Positions 10,770-23,800 of a DNA stretch of 64,000 nt are shown here, in pieces (position 1 is the first letter of the stretch; each line of letters opens with the position of its first letter). Source of the DNA: Artemisia argyi. Taxonomy: Eukaryota; Streptophyta; Magnoliopsida; Asterales; Asteraceae. The DNA lies in the NCBI GenBank assembly GCA_030686995.1, contig CM060703.1, positions 1,086,501 through 1,150,500 on the forward strand, given 5' to 3'. The position numbers and the translations under genes were made by a program. Under the pieces are notes generated by a model. That model did no database searches and was not told the DNA's origin. It was given only the letters and a program-made list of their open reading frames with translations.

Positions 10770-13700
10770 AGTCAACCACGGATGTGGTCAACAAATTCAA
10801 ACTCCTTAGGCTCAATGCTCCGCGGAATATAGTGTTTCCCCGGGTCGTTATGTCCCGACGAGGTGTGATGGTTATTAAACGGATCTGTGATCAGGTGAAT
10901 CTGGACGGGAAAGGGGTTGTGATTGATTTGTACTAAGGAATCTACAAGGAAACAACTTAAATAAGCTATATTAACAAGACTGGAAAGTTGGAAAAACCAG
11001 AAACGTTTAAAACCTAAAACGCGTACGTTCAGTTTAAATTTACGCGAGCGTACGAAATAAAAAGTGAAAACTGAAATCTGAAAACCCCCAGGGGGTGAAA
11101 ATGACTTTTTTACAAACCTAAGGATGAAAGAAATTTTTTAGAAAAAGAAAATAAATTTTTACACTAATTAATTATTTATTATTAATTAAATACTATTTAA
11201 TACTAATTATTAATATTTAAATAACTTAAATACAATATAATATTATTTAAATACTAGAAAAATGGAAATTAAATTTCTAAAATTATAAAATAACTAAAAA
11301 CAAGTTTTAAAACTAAAAATATGTATTTTTTTTCTTTTTGTGATTTTTCTATTAATTAATTACTAATTAATTATTAAGTACCTAATTAAACTAATTTAAA
11401 TTATTAAAAATGCTAAAAAGACTTAGATAATTATAGAAAATTTTATATATCTAATTAACCATCACAGGAATCCTAGAAAAATATAAAAAGTTTCTAAAAA
11501 TTATATTTAAGCTAGTTTACTAATTATTATATTAAATATTAATTAATTACTAATTAAACTAAATAAATTATAAAAACTAGTAAATGAATAGTAGAAATTA
11601 CAAGAAAATTTCTAAAATTATTTCACAACATATAAAACCTAGGAAAAATATAAAAACTAGGGTTTACTTTATAAAAACTAATTATGCTATTTAAAACTTA
11701 ATTATTAATTAATTATTAATAAAACTAATATTAAATCTAATAATTACTAAATGACAAAATTAAAATCTAGAAAAATTATTGAAATTACTTTAACATAAAA
11801 AGAATTTAAGAAAAATATAAAAATGCTAAGTGCTTAATAAAAATCTAAAAAGGAAAATTAAAAATTTAAATTACATTAAATAGAAACTATCACTTAATTT
11901 TAAATTGGTTTTTCTTGATTTTTCTTTTACAATACTATTTTATAACTAAAAATGAAAAACTTTTGTAAAAACAAATTTTGTTGAGCTTAAAAATAAGCTG
12001 TGTAGGCACAATAAGCTTGGACAATTGACTTTAGTCAACTGTCAAAGCTACAAGCTTTGAAATGAGCTTTAAGCTTAAACCGGGGGTGGATTATGATGAG
12101 AATAAACTAAAGGGACATGTTTAAGCTGGAAAAAGCCAATGGTGACCACAGAATAAGCAATTGAATCAAAATAAGCACTTGGCTTATTATGTGAATACTG
12201 AAAATGGGACAGAGTTTTGGGATCAATTCATGTGGGGTCCATAGGTCTTGAACTCAAAAGGTTGGCTGGAATGTTGAGACAGCCAGGGGGTTGAAAGAAA
12301 CCAATGAGGGGGCCTGTGGACCACTGTGGAGGTCTGTGGCAACCACCAAAGGTGGTGGTGTGGGATGGTGTCTGCTGCAGCAGGGGATAACACTCCCCCT
12401 GCAGGTGTGTTTAAGGGTGTGTGGAACCCTCAGAAAAATTCACAAAAATCAAGCAACCCTGGGACAATGAAGTATATCTGGGATATTACCAAATGTCAAA
12501 AGCTTAAGTCCTGAATATGTATACAAAATTCAGGAAAAATCATGCTATATTGGGGTTTCTACAAAAGAAAATCATTTTGAGTTTTTAAGATTGAGGCTTA
12601 GTTTGACTTTAATGAACTTTGGATGGGCTCAGTTGATTAAATGGTGTTTGTAAACTCTAAATAAGACTACATAAGGCAACTATAACAACTTTCATGCTCA
12701 AATCAAAGATTTAGCATACCTGTTCCATGACAGATGGACTGTGAGACACATGCATACAATTTTTTGACTTTTGAACATATACACTAGTACCTGTTGACTA
12801 AAATGAACTAAAACAACCTATTTTGAGTTATAGGAACAACACACAATAACCAGAGCAATATTGAGCACCTTGAAACAGGTTATGCCAAACACCCTTAATG
12901 AAACTGAGAAAGGGATTTTTATGAAGCAGTTGAGATTCTAAACCATGAATCTTAAAAGTTAAATTATACTAAGCTATACTAATCACAATTAAGCTAAATC
13001 AAACACTACTTAATAGTAGAAACCAACAACTATAATTTATGGGAAATTTACACTAAAATTTGGAAATTAGAACTTACAATGACCCTTAAGCTCAAAACCA
13101 GGAACAAAAAGCTTTTGGCCCAACCTACTACCTCCCATGAGGTTCTAATAACCACAGCATTCCACCATCAACTTCTTCCTTCTTCTGATTTCTATTTTAT
13201 TTTTCTATTTATTTATTTTTTTAAATTTTAGAGTTTTATGGTGAACTAAGCTAAGCTTGTTCAAATCTTTTAAAAACTTAATTAGGCTTATCAGTGGACT
13301 GAATTGAGCTTATATGAACAACAAACAACAAACTTTAACAGTTTTTAGTGAATTTGTCAATTTCACAAGAAAATGTCAAAACTAAATTTTTCTTAATAAA
13401 ACTTGAAATTAATGATCAACAAGGTTCAAATTACATTCACTTAACTGAAAAGGACTTAATTTAAAAGAAAATTACAACTAAAAATTAAATTACACTACCT
13501 ACGATTTGAATTATACTAAAACTAACTAACTGCCTCCACTTCTGCCTTTTTCTTCCTTTATAAGGTTCCTTGAAGTCCCTTCAAACTTTCCCACCACTCT
13601 GGGACCCTTGGATTAGCTTCAAACGATCCTGACCCTTGAAAATCAATTTGGCGGGAAACGGGTAATAATAAAATTGGGTGGGTTAGGTTGGCAGGAGTGA

Positions 13701-14420
13701 TATTTAATGTTTGGGGGTGAGTGGGAGACAAGAGAGGGTGTGTTGGTGAGGGTTTGGTGGAAAAGGTGAGGAGGGGGAGGTGAGACAGGGAGCGGGAAAT
13801 GGGGAGGTTAGGGGTGGATGAACAGTGGAGTTGACCTGGTTGTTTGACTGGGAGTAGTATTTAAAATGGAATGGGCCGGGGTGTTTTTATTAAAATGGGA
13901 ATGGGCCAAAAGGTGTTGGGCTTGGGGGATGGTTGTGGATCAGGTTTAGGTTTTGGGTGGATTTATTTGTTGGGTAAATAAATTACAAAAGGGTCCATTT
14001 GGTTATAGTAAATTACAAGGACCAAAGATGTAAATGCTGAAAATCCCAAGGACTGAAAATGTAATTCTCCAATATTATCATGAGGGTAATTCCTGCCAAG
14101 TACCAATAATCAAAGGACCATAATTTGTAATTTCCAAAAATTGAAATCCAAGGGACCTTTTATGTCAAATTTGAAAGTACAGGGACCAAAACTGTAATTT
14201 CTCCAAACATTTTACCCAAGGACTAAAAATGACTTTTGTGACTTCCCAAGGACCAAAATTGATTTTTCATCCAAAAATTCCCACCAGGGACCAATCCTGC
14301 CAAAGTCTGAAAGTACAGGGACTGAAATTGTAATTTTCCAAAACTTTTCCAAATTTTCACCAAAGGACTAAATATGACCACTTATGATTTTAAAAGGACC
14401 TTTGGTGATAATTTTCCATA
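10770..14420. mobile_element. Probable nested LTR-like block inside the LARD
   Basis: Very AT-rich 3.65 kb without genes, separating the two halves of the gag-like frame. Its left end has a diverged copy of the LTR start (GTTTCCCCGGGTCGTTATGT, 10832-10910). Its right 700 bp holds many degenerate copies of a GGGACCAAAA.TGTAATTT motif (13990-14380). It looks like a solo LTR of a related family, but I could not find clean TG/CA ends or a target duplication. It could instead be the original interior with the coding duplication around it. Confidence 0.4.
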
Positions 14421-14426
14421 TTTTGA

Positions 14427-15740
14427 ATGACCAGTCGGGAAGACAAGAGGAGGATGGATATCACAAATATGATCAAGAACTCCCTGTGACTCTCTTGGGA
14501 TTGGGACAAGGTCCTCAACACTAGACTTTATGAATTCGTCCGATTCCTTATCAGGAACAGTGTCAAGATGCTCGTCCCCCATGCTCAAAGAGTGAGTGGG
14601 AACCTCGGGTGTGATAACAGACTGAGGGAGTTGAGAAGGACTAGCAGTTATGGATTTTTCAAGTTCCATTTGATCAACGGCTAGTGACTTCGTCACATTA
14701 TTTTCTCCCTGATTATCCTTGGAAGGAATCACGACAGATGAATCCGATGAATCTTTTTGAATAATAACAATGTAATCTTCATCATCATCACTGTCATCAT
14801 CATCATCATATAAAGCAACATAGCGAAGATTGGCACGTATTTTAGCTGCTCTTTGCTCAGCAAGTAATTCTTCCATGCTCATTTCGTTTCTAGCATCTCG
14901 TTCTTCAGCAAGTAATTCTGCCATAGATTTCTCACGAGAGTTTTGAAACGATGTAGTAGACAACTCCTCCTTAAATTCTTTCAATGCTTCAAGAACCTCA
15001 TGACAAAGGTCTTGCGGGTATTGAGGAGTTGCTTGGGTAATTTGGTACTGTGGAGGTGGGTCTTGAAACGAATAGTCGTAATTGTTACAAGGAAAGGGAT
15101 TCCCTGTTTGACAATCCGAGCTAAAGTGAGGACCTCCACAGTACTCACAACAGAAAAACTGTTGAGTCTGGCTTGGTGTATTTTAATACGAAGCATCATT
15201 AAGATTTAGATAATATGATTCTTGCTCGTATGAATGTGATGGGTAGTTGGAAAAATTTGAGGAGTCGTTGAATGAGTTCTGATTAGGATCATAAGCAAAT
15301 GAATTAATCGACCTACAAAACAAACAACAGCCGTTTTGTATATCATTACCACATTGTACACATGTACACCAACGACATGGCAAACCAAAAAGTGGCTCAC
15401 CACAACCGACACAAGAAAGAAAATCCGGAGGTGGGACAAGTGGTGTGCTCTTAGAGCTAGGAATTTCCACCACTTCCGTTATGGTCTCGGGTTTTTGTTC
15501 TTGATAAACATGAAGATTAGGCAAGTCGTGCTTTTCAGCTACTGCCCTAAGCTCTGTACGTTTGCTTGACAAACTTTTTACCGTAAACCGTGAAAGGTTA
15601 GGATCAATTCTTGACGGTTTAGGAGCAATTGTGAACTTAGATTTTTGGACAACCGTAGGTTGGACGTATTTAGCACTTTCATTGTCAGAGGAAAGTACCG
15701 GGTCCTTTGTCACCCTGGTTTCTCGTTCCATTTCCCTCAC
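14427..15740 (-). pseudogene. Gag-like Cys-rich protein, duplicate copy A with premature stop
   Basis: Near-copy of the frame at 15775-17855. From 15740 it encodes REMERETRVTKD.., the Cys-rich block CVGCGEPLFGLPC and NSFAYDPNQNSF. A TAA at about 15182-15184 interrupts it where copy B has Gln. The same frame then continues with one CX2CX3HX4C knuckle and an acidic tail (DDDDDSDDDED, ESDEFIKSSVEDLV). Copy A lacks the second knuckle of copy B. Homology ends abruptly at about 14427 (..VFPTGH), where the LTR-like block begins. Not translatable as one protein. Confidence 0.75.
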
Positions 15741-15774
15741 CGGAGAGGGAATAGGGACCGATGGTCCATCATGA

Positions 15775-17855
15775 TCAACACGACATCTTGATATTTTTTA
15801 CAAAGCAAAAGTTATCATACTCCGGTGGAGATATGATATGAGTGAATTCACGGGAGAACTCCTCAAAGGTGAACGAATCATACTCGGGGAGAGAAATTTG
15901 AGAATGAGAAGTGGTACTGCCACTAATCTTCTCTCCCATATGATCAAAAGTAAAGGCTTCAAACTCTGGAATAGGATCATCGGAGAAAATGTCACTATCC
16001 TTAATTGGGATAGGAGATGAAATAGGTTTCATATTGAAAGCCTCGATTTTAGAAATGAGGAGATCGACATTCAATAATGTTGCACGAAGTGCTTCATCCT
16101 TGATTTCAGTGTCAATCTCAACATTCTCTTCTTCTAAGCTAACTAGCTTAGAAGGTAATTCTTCCATAAAAACGATGTCTCCACAAGATAACGAATCGTC
16201 ATCAGTAGAATCGGAGAACATCTCAACATGATCAGTCGGGAAGACAAGAGGAGGAGGGATATCACAAATATGATCAAGAATTCCCTGTGACTCTCTTGGG
16301 ATTTGGACAAGGTTCTCAACACTAGACTTTATGAATTCGTCCGATTCCTCTTCAGGAACAGTGTCAAGATGCTCGTCCCCCATGCTCAGAGAGTGAGTGG
16401 AAACCTCGGGTGTGATAACAGTAGACTCAGGGAGTTGAGAAGTACTAGTAGTTATGGAATCTTCAAGTTCCATTTGATCAACGGCTAGTGACTCTGTCAC
16501 ATTATTTTCTCCCTGATTATCCATGGAAGGAATCACAACTGATGAATCCGATGAATCTTTTTGAATAATAACAATGTTATCTTCATCATCATCACTGTCA
16601 TCATCGTCGAGAAGAGCAGCATTGCGAAATATGGCTCGTGTTTTAGCTGCTTGTTTTAAGACTAACAATTCTTCCATGCTCATTTCGTTTCTAGCATCTC
16701 GTTCTTCAGCAAGTAATTCTGTCATAGATTTCTCACGAGAGTTTTGAAATGATGTAGTAGACAACTCCTCCTTAAGTTCTTTCAATGCTTCAAGAACCTC
16801 ACGACAAAGGTCTTGCGGGTATTGAGGAGTGGCTTGGGTAATTTGGTATTGTGGAGGTGGGTCTTGAAACGAATAGTCATAATTGTTACAAGGAAAGGGA
16901 TTCCCTGTTTGACAATCCGAGCTAAAGTGAGGACCTCCACAGTACTCACAACAGAAAAACTGATGTGGCTGTGAGTCGTATGTGCTAGAGTCATAATTGT
17001 TATCAGGAAACTGCTCATAGACAAGCGTGTTTCCCGATTGACAATAAGAACTGTAGTGTGGGCCACCACAGTACTCACAACAGAAAAACTGTTGAGTCTG
17101 GCTTGGTGTATTTTGATACGAAGCATCATTGAGATTTGGATAATATGATTCTTGCTCGTATGAATGTGATGGGTAGTTGGAAAAATTTGAGGAGTCGTTG
17201 AATGAGTTCTGATTAGGATCATAAGCAAATGAATTCCTCGAACCACAAAACAAACAACTCCCGTCTCGAATATCATTACCACATTGTTCACATGTACACC
17301 AACGACATGGAAAACCGAAAAGCGGCTCACCACAACCGACACAAGGAACAAAATCCGGAGGTGGGACAAGTGGTGTGCTCTGAGAGCTAGGAATTTCCAC
17401 CACTTCCGTTATGGTCTCTAGTTTTTGTTCTTGATAAACGTGAAGATTAGGCAAGTCGTTATTTTCAGTCACTGCCCTAAGCTAGGAATTTCCACCACTT
17501 CCGTTATGGTCTCTAGTTTTTGTTCTTGATAAACGTGAAGATTAGGCAAGTCGTTCTTTTCAATCACTGCCCTAAGCTCTGTACGTTTGCTTGACAAACT
17601 TTTAACCGTAAACCGTGAAAGGTTAGGATCAATACTTGAAGGTTTGTCATTAATAGCACGTATCTCGGGCAGTGAAGGGTAGTTGGAAGAATTTGGTGAA
17701 TCATTGAGAGAATTTGGACTTATGAACAGATTGCACACAGTACAAAATATGTTACTACAATTATTGCCACATTTCTCACAAATACACCGGAGACAACGAA
17801 AGCCGTTCTCAATCCGGCTTTTACAGTGAAAACACGTGTAGCCGAGAGACGCCAT
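15775..17855 (-). pseudogene. Gag-like Cys-rich retrotransposon protein, copy B, frameshifted
   Basis: The N-terminal frame 17469-17855 (128 codons, MASLGYTCFHCKSRIENGF..) and the main frame 15775-17472 (565 codons) would be one protein but for a 95-bp tandem duplication (17389-17483 and 17484-17578), which shifts frame. The main frame has a Cys-rich region at residues 44-76 (CVGCGEPLFGFPCRWCTCEQ), two variant knuckles CX2CX3HX4C at 132-144 and 175-187, one residue shorter than the usual retroviral CX2CX4HX4C, and then a long acidic Ser/Asp-rich tail. It probably acts as a capsid or nucleic-acid-binding protein of the element. No pol domain follows. Resemblance to Anthemideae retrotransposon proteins is from memory. 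Confidence 0.75.
17389..17578. repeat. 95-bp tandem duplication within the gag-like frame
   Basis: Units 17389-17483 and 17484-17578 both start AGGAATTTCCACCACTTCCG and end ACTGCCCTAAGCT, with only a few differences. Because 95 is not a multiple of three, it splits the reading frame. Confidence 0.9.
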
Positions 17856-18026
17856 AAGAATTATACATGAGATGGTTATAAGAAGGTAGAATCAAACGAA
17901 TAGAGGGTAAGGGAAAATATTTTTGGTTTTGTTTTATGAAAAATATGAACAAGGACGGATAATATACAAAGAGTGAATATCCAAAGATCACTAATCAGCA
18001 AAACCGTTTAGGATACGCGCACAACC

Positions 18027-18044
18027 TCCCCGGCAGCGGCGCCA
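18027..18044 (-). promoter_or_regulatory. Primer-binding site (tRNA-Asp type)
   Basis: Minus-strand TGGCGCCGCTGCCGGGGA begins 5 nt after the end of the 5' LTR. It is complementary to the 3' end of plant tRNA-Asp with a single difference from the form I know. Confidence 0.85.
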
Positions 18045-18049
18045 AATTT

Positions 18050-20237
18050 TGACTCCTCTTAAACTAACCAGTCAACCGGGTGCGGTCAATAGGTCAACCC
18101 AGGAGAAAGTGCAAGATAACCGGTGAAGAATAGGGTTTCCCCGGGTCGTTATGTCCCGACGAGGTGTGATGGTACTGAAACGGGTTTGTGATCGGGTGAT
18201 TTGAATAGAAAAAGAATTCTTGAATTTTACAACTACGAATAGCAAATATAAACTAAAAAGCAACGATTAAGCATATAAAGCAAGCACGTAAAGCATAAAT
18301 AAGCAAAAGCGAAAAATTAAAGCAAAGATAAGAAAACTAGTAGCAAGTAAATAATCTAAAGTTAACGATAAAGAAATAACAACTAAAAATAATAAACTAT
18401 ATTATATTAAGAAAGCAAATAAGAAATATATGATAAAAAGATATACTTGTTAAGCAAATTATCACGGTCCTTAAGTGTGGTTTATTATTTCAATTAAGTC
18501 CTCTTATTGGTGAATTAATATCTCTTACGAATAAATATTTTCTCACAACGTTGGTTTATTTTGAAAACAATCTTTCATAAATAGATATCAATATCTAAAT
18601 TAAAACCAAATTATTTTCACGGCTTTTGCCCGCTCAAACAACCAAAATTTCAATCTAAGTAACTTAAAATTACTAACCAATATATTTTTTTTTTAACTTT
18701 TATAGAACCATACTTAATTCACGAAATAATTTACTCAACAAGTATATAAAAAGTCTACTCACTAATCATGACTACTAAGATAACAATAACAATAAATCCA
18801 ACAATAATAAACATATTTCTAAACTGACATATATAAATTACTCGCACATAATAAAAAGTACACCACTAGCAACAAATAAAGCAACAATAACTACTAAGCT
18901 AAACATCACAATAAATATAAACATACTAAAAATAAAAAGATAAAAGGGGTAGAGATAACCAAATGAGATGAAAAGTATAAAGACGGCTAGATGAGACCCG
19001 CTCGATAACCATATACTTCAAAACCCATTTAATAGCCCCATTGATTTAAATCCAATATCACCCCTAATCCTTTCACTGATCATCGTGACTAATTTATTTG
19101 CCATCTAGCTTTTATCAAAAATAAATTTTAGAGATAAAAACATGGAGAAAATAAAAGTATTGACTACTAGCTAAACACAAGAACTATTTGATGAAATGAA
19201 AAGAAAAATATGACGTAGTTATACATTGATAGATAAAAAAAATGTGGAATAAACTAAAGGACCCATTAAATGAAGAAAAGTAGAATGATGATAACCAAAT
19301 GACTAAGTAAAACTAGTGATTAATGCAAAATGATTTAATGTAAAAATGAGAACATTAATTAAAAAAAAGAAGTGCTGGAGTGCCAAAACCAAAACAAACT
19401 AAATGAAAAGTACTACTGATTTATAAAATTGAACTGATGTTTGGTGAAAAATGAAGAAAGGATGTTTGTGGCTTTTGGGTGATGAACCGACCCCCTGGAA
19501 GATAAATGTTGGCTTCGGAATTCTCTGGAAAAAACTATGACTACAAATCTACAACCAACATTAAACTAAGTAAAAGCAACTTCTTATTAAATGATTTTTT
19601 GTAGATTATGGATTCAAGAATTAAAATAAATAGATGTTGTAAATTACGAGCATATATAAAGAACAATAAGCAGTTAAAATGATATTAAATGTTTGATACA
19701 ATACTAGAAAGAAAAACGGCGCATAAAAAAAATATTTACATCCCTTTGCTAGGTTACCTAAGTGATGTATTTATAGCCACCAACCTTAAACCCTACAAAA
19801 TATCTCTCTACATTATAGAAACTAAAATAAAACTTCAAATGGTGTATAGCTGTCTTGGACACGTGGGAGGAGTTTGGGCTTTATCTTATAGTCTTCAATT
19901 ATGTGCCATGTTTGGGTTTATAATTTGGACTAGGCCCATTCTGTTTTAGAGCAGCTTCGGTTAAGGGTTAAGCATAGTTTTGGATTTAATATCACAGAAC
20001 TATATCCGGGGTTGACCTAGACACTATCTTCAATATCACAGTTGCTCCATTGGTATCTAGTCGCTCAAAACTTCATGCTTTCGCTCAAAGTTGTATGTTT
20101 TCGCTCAGTTTTCAATCCTTCGTACCCGAAACACATAAAAACAAAAAACCAAGGATATTTGCAGTATATTTGGGCCTATTTGGCCGTTTTTATGCATCAA
20201 GATGGGTATAAAATGATGAGTATTTACACACTCATCA
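18050..20237 (-). repeat. 5' LTR of the LARD (element orientation)
   Basis: 2,188 bp, TG..CA ended, next to the primer-binding site. It differs from the other LTR by scattered single-base changes and a 6-bp AATAAC copy-number change near 18785. Short open frames within it are mirrored in the other LTR and are not genes. Confidence 0.93.
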
Positions 20238-20343
20238 GTGCACATGGGCTTTATATATAGATTCATAGTTGTGTAATTTTTTGTTTTGTTTGTTAGTATT
20301 AGGACTTTGTGATTGATGAGATTGTGCTGTTGTTAGCTGCTTA

Positions 20344-20853
20344 TGTTAAAATGGTACAGAACAAAGCCAATAATCACTCAACCAACCACCCCTTGGTGAT
20401 AATCTCTTATTAAAACAATATACACAGCAGATTAGTCCCCAACACAGGTGCTAACCAAACAAATACAAAGAAAAGATTGTTGTCCCTCTATAAGGTGCAA
20501 CAATAGTATACATCAACTCACACTCTACCAAACTATAAACCAGACTAAACCAGAGATCAAGATGATCTCATATACCTCCTTACAATAATAGAATACCCAG
20601 AAACCCTATTTCACCCAGAAGAATATGATGAGAAAACTATGTGTGATAAACTTTGAGAGGCAGGAAAACGATAATGAAACCCTAGCTTGAAAGCCAGCTT
20701 ATATAGCCTTGAAACTTTCATATAGAACCCTGCATAAACCAAACTTAACAACCAACACCCAAAGTATTAGGATTAGAAAACTTAATACAAAAATGTTACA
20801 CAATATACCCCTGAAGGTTCAGCTGTTTGACAAAGAGACTAATACTTTCAACA
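20344..20853 (-). repeat. 3' LTR of the copia element
   Basis: 510 bp, equal in length to its partner and differing at about 11 positions. Bordered on the left by the target duplication GCTTA. Confidence 0.96.
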
Positions 20854-20866
20854 CCCCCTCTCAAAC
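20854..20866 (-). promoter_or_regulatory. Polypurine tract of the copia element
   Basis: Minus-strand GTTTGAGAGGGGG directly precedes the 3' LTR. Confidence 0.85.
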
Positions 20867-23800
20867 TGATGAACCTGCAAAAAGATTAATCATACCAAGC
20901 TTTCTAACCATAACACAATGTTGCACAGAACCAAGTGCTTTAGTTAAAACATCAGCAGTTTGACTTTTAGAGTCAACCTTAACTGTTTTAATCAACCCAG
21001 AAGCAACTTTCTCTCTAACTAAATGCACATCAATATCAAAGTGTTTAGTTTTCTCATGCATCACTGGATTAGCAGCAATTTGAATAGCAGCTTTGTTATC
21101 ACAAAATAACTCAACTGGCAACAAACTATCAGAAATACCAAGATCTTTTAAGATCTTAAGAATCCACATTACCTCACATGTAGTAGAGGCCATACATCTA
21201 TACTCAGCCTCAGCTGAAGACTTAGACAGAGTAGCTTGTTTTTTACTCTTCCAAAAAACCAAATTACCATTAACAAAAACACAATAACCAGATATAGACT
21301 TCCTAGTAACAGGACACTTAGCCCAGTCAGAATCAGAATAAGCTGTAACTTTAAAACTTTCATTATTCTTACTAAAATGCAGACCATTACCAGGTGCAAG
21401 CTTAAGATACTTAAGAACTCTTAAGCCAATATCAAGATGAGACTGCAAAGGACTATGCATATACTGACTCAAGCATTGCACAGCATATGAAATGTTAGGC
21501 CTAGTCATAGTAAGATAAATCAATTTTCCAATAAGCTTGTGATAATTAGTGACATTTTTCAACAACTTATCATCATCAGATTTCTTATGATTTAAAACAA
21601 TATTCTCAGGTAAAGGGGTTAACACAGGTCTACAAGCAAGCAAACCATAATCATTTAAAAGCTCAAGACAATACTTTCTTTGATTTAAACATAAACCTTT
21701 ACTAGTTTTTAATACTTTAATTCCAAGAAAGTATTTCAATTCTCCCAAATCTTTAATTTTAAACTTGTTACTAAGAAAAGTTTTAAAATTCTCAATTTCA
21801 CTTTCACTGTTGCCAGTTATCACAAGATCATCAACATAAACTACCAAGTACACAACAGAACTGCCTTTAGTCTTAACAAAAAGAGAATGATCATTCTTAG
21901 ACTGTTCAAACCCAGTTTCAAACAAGGCCTCAGACAACTTAAGATTCCATTGTCTAGGAGCCTGTTTTAAGCCATAAAGAGAATTTTTTTAATCTGCAAA
22001 CTTTCTTACTATCTTTTAGAGGATAACCAGGATGTGGCAACATATATACTTCTTCTTTTAGATCACCATATAAAAAAGCATTATTAACATCCATTTGAAA
22101 AAATTCCAATCTCTTTGAACAGCAATACTCAGTAAACATCTAACAGTACCCATTTTAACCACAGGACTAAAAGTTTCATCATAATCAAAACCCCCTTTTT
22201 GATTGAAACCTTTAGCCACAACTCTAGCCTTATACCTTTCTATCTCTCCATTAGACTTATACTTAATTTTCCAAACCCACTTAGAACCAATGGGAATTCT
22301 TCCATCAGGAAGATCAACTTCTTCCCAAGTATTATTTTCATGTAAAGCAAAAACTTCATCATTCATAGCACTTATCCAATTAACATTTTTAAAAGCTTCT
22401 TCATAAGATGTAGGTTCAAAAGACTTGTTCAGATTAGCAACAAAACAACAATTTTCAGCATTTAACCTAGTATGATTAGCATACTTATTAAGACCATACT
22501 TAAGCTTAGTATCAAGCACATAGTCATTCAATCTAGCTGGTAGTTTAGAAGATCTACTAGATCTTCTATGACTAGTAGTTCCTTCCTCAGTTTGACTCTG
22601 AGAACCATTTTGAAAACTGTTTTGAAAACTAGGCACATCTATTTCAGGAACAGCATTTCCCTCAGAATTATTATTATCATCTAAAGGAGTTGCTGTATCC
22701 AAATCAACAGACTGTTGTGGATCAATACTTTGATGTATCTGTTCTAAATGATCAACATGATCATGATCCACAACCCTATCAGATTGATTGGCACTACCTT
22801 CTCTACCAACAGATGTTACTTTTTCTCTTACTTCTTCCAAACTTTCATCATTGGGAGAGAGACTAGGAGTTCTGGTTTTTGACTCAAAATTATCAAAGAA
22901 ATTCAAATTGTTAACTTCAAGACTAGATTCAGAAAGATCACTTTGTTTCATTTTATAAGGAAAAATAGTCTCATAAAATTTAACATCTCTAGAGTATAAT
23001 ATAGACCTATTTTCTAGACTTAACAACTTATAAGCTTTCTTTCCACTAGCATAACCAAGCAAGACACATTTTTCAGACTTCTTAGAAAACTTATCAGACT
23101 CTTTCAAAATAGTAGCATAACAAAGGCACCCAAAACTCCTAAGATCTGCCAGACTAGGTTCTCTACCATAGACCAAAGAAAAAAGAGATTTACCATTTAA
23201 AACAGAGGAAGGCAACCTGTTAATCAAATAAGTAGCAGTTAAAACACAGTCAGGCCAAAACATAAGAGGAATTCCCCCCTGAAACATAAGGCTTCTAGCA
23301 ACATTAAGTAGATGCCTATGTTTCCTCTCAGCAATCCCATTCTGTTGAGGAGTATATGCAACACTAGTTTGATGAATAATACCCATAGTATCAAAAAAAA
23401 TCACCCATTTTATTATTAACAAACTCAGTACCATTATCAGACCTAACAATCTTAATTTTCTTATTGAACTGAGTCAAAACCATTTTAAAAAAACTTTGAA
23501 ACATCTCAAAAACTTCATGTTTTCCTTTTAGCATATACACCCAAACAGATCTGCAAAAGTCATCAACAATAGTTAAGAAATATCTGAAACCTTCCCTGCT
23601 AACCACCTTGTAAGGCCCCCACACATCTAAATGTATAAGGTCACCAAAAACAGAAGTCTTATGTTCACTTAAAGGAAAGGGATCCCTTGTTTGTTTAGCC
23701 TTATGACAAACATCACAAGGTGCCCCATGATCAATATGAGTTAATTTTAAAGAACCTTTTAAAAGTTTTAAAACTTGAATAGCAGGGTGTCCCAACCTAC

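Larger units (their letters stand above)
6253..20237 (-). mobile_element. LTR retrotransposon without pol (gypsy-type LARD), 13,985 bp
   Basis: Two direct repeats of about 2.19 kb, each starting TGACTCC and ending CTCATCA on the plus strand, flank about 9.6 kb. The flanking 5-bp GTGCA (6248-6252 and 20238-20242) is a perfect target duplication. The primer-binding site and polypurine tract show that the element reads on the minus strand. The interior holds Cys-rich gag-like frames but no protease, reverse transcriptase, RNase H or integrase motifs on either strand, so it must be mobilised in trans. The 18-bp match to plant tRNA-Asp and the gag style point to a Ty3/gypsy origin. LTR identity is about 99% by eye, indicating recent insertion. 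Confidence 0.93.
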
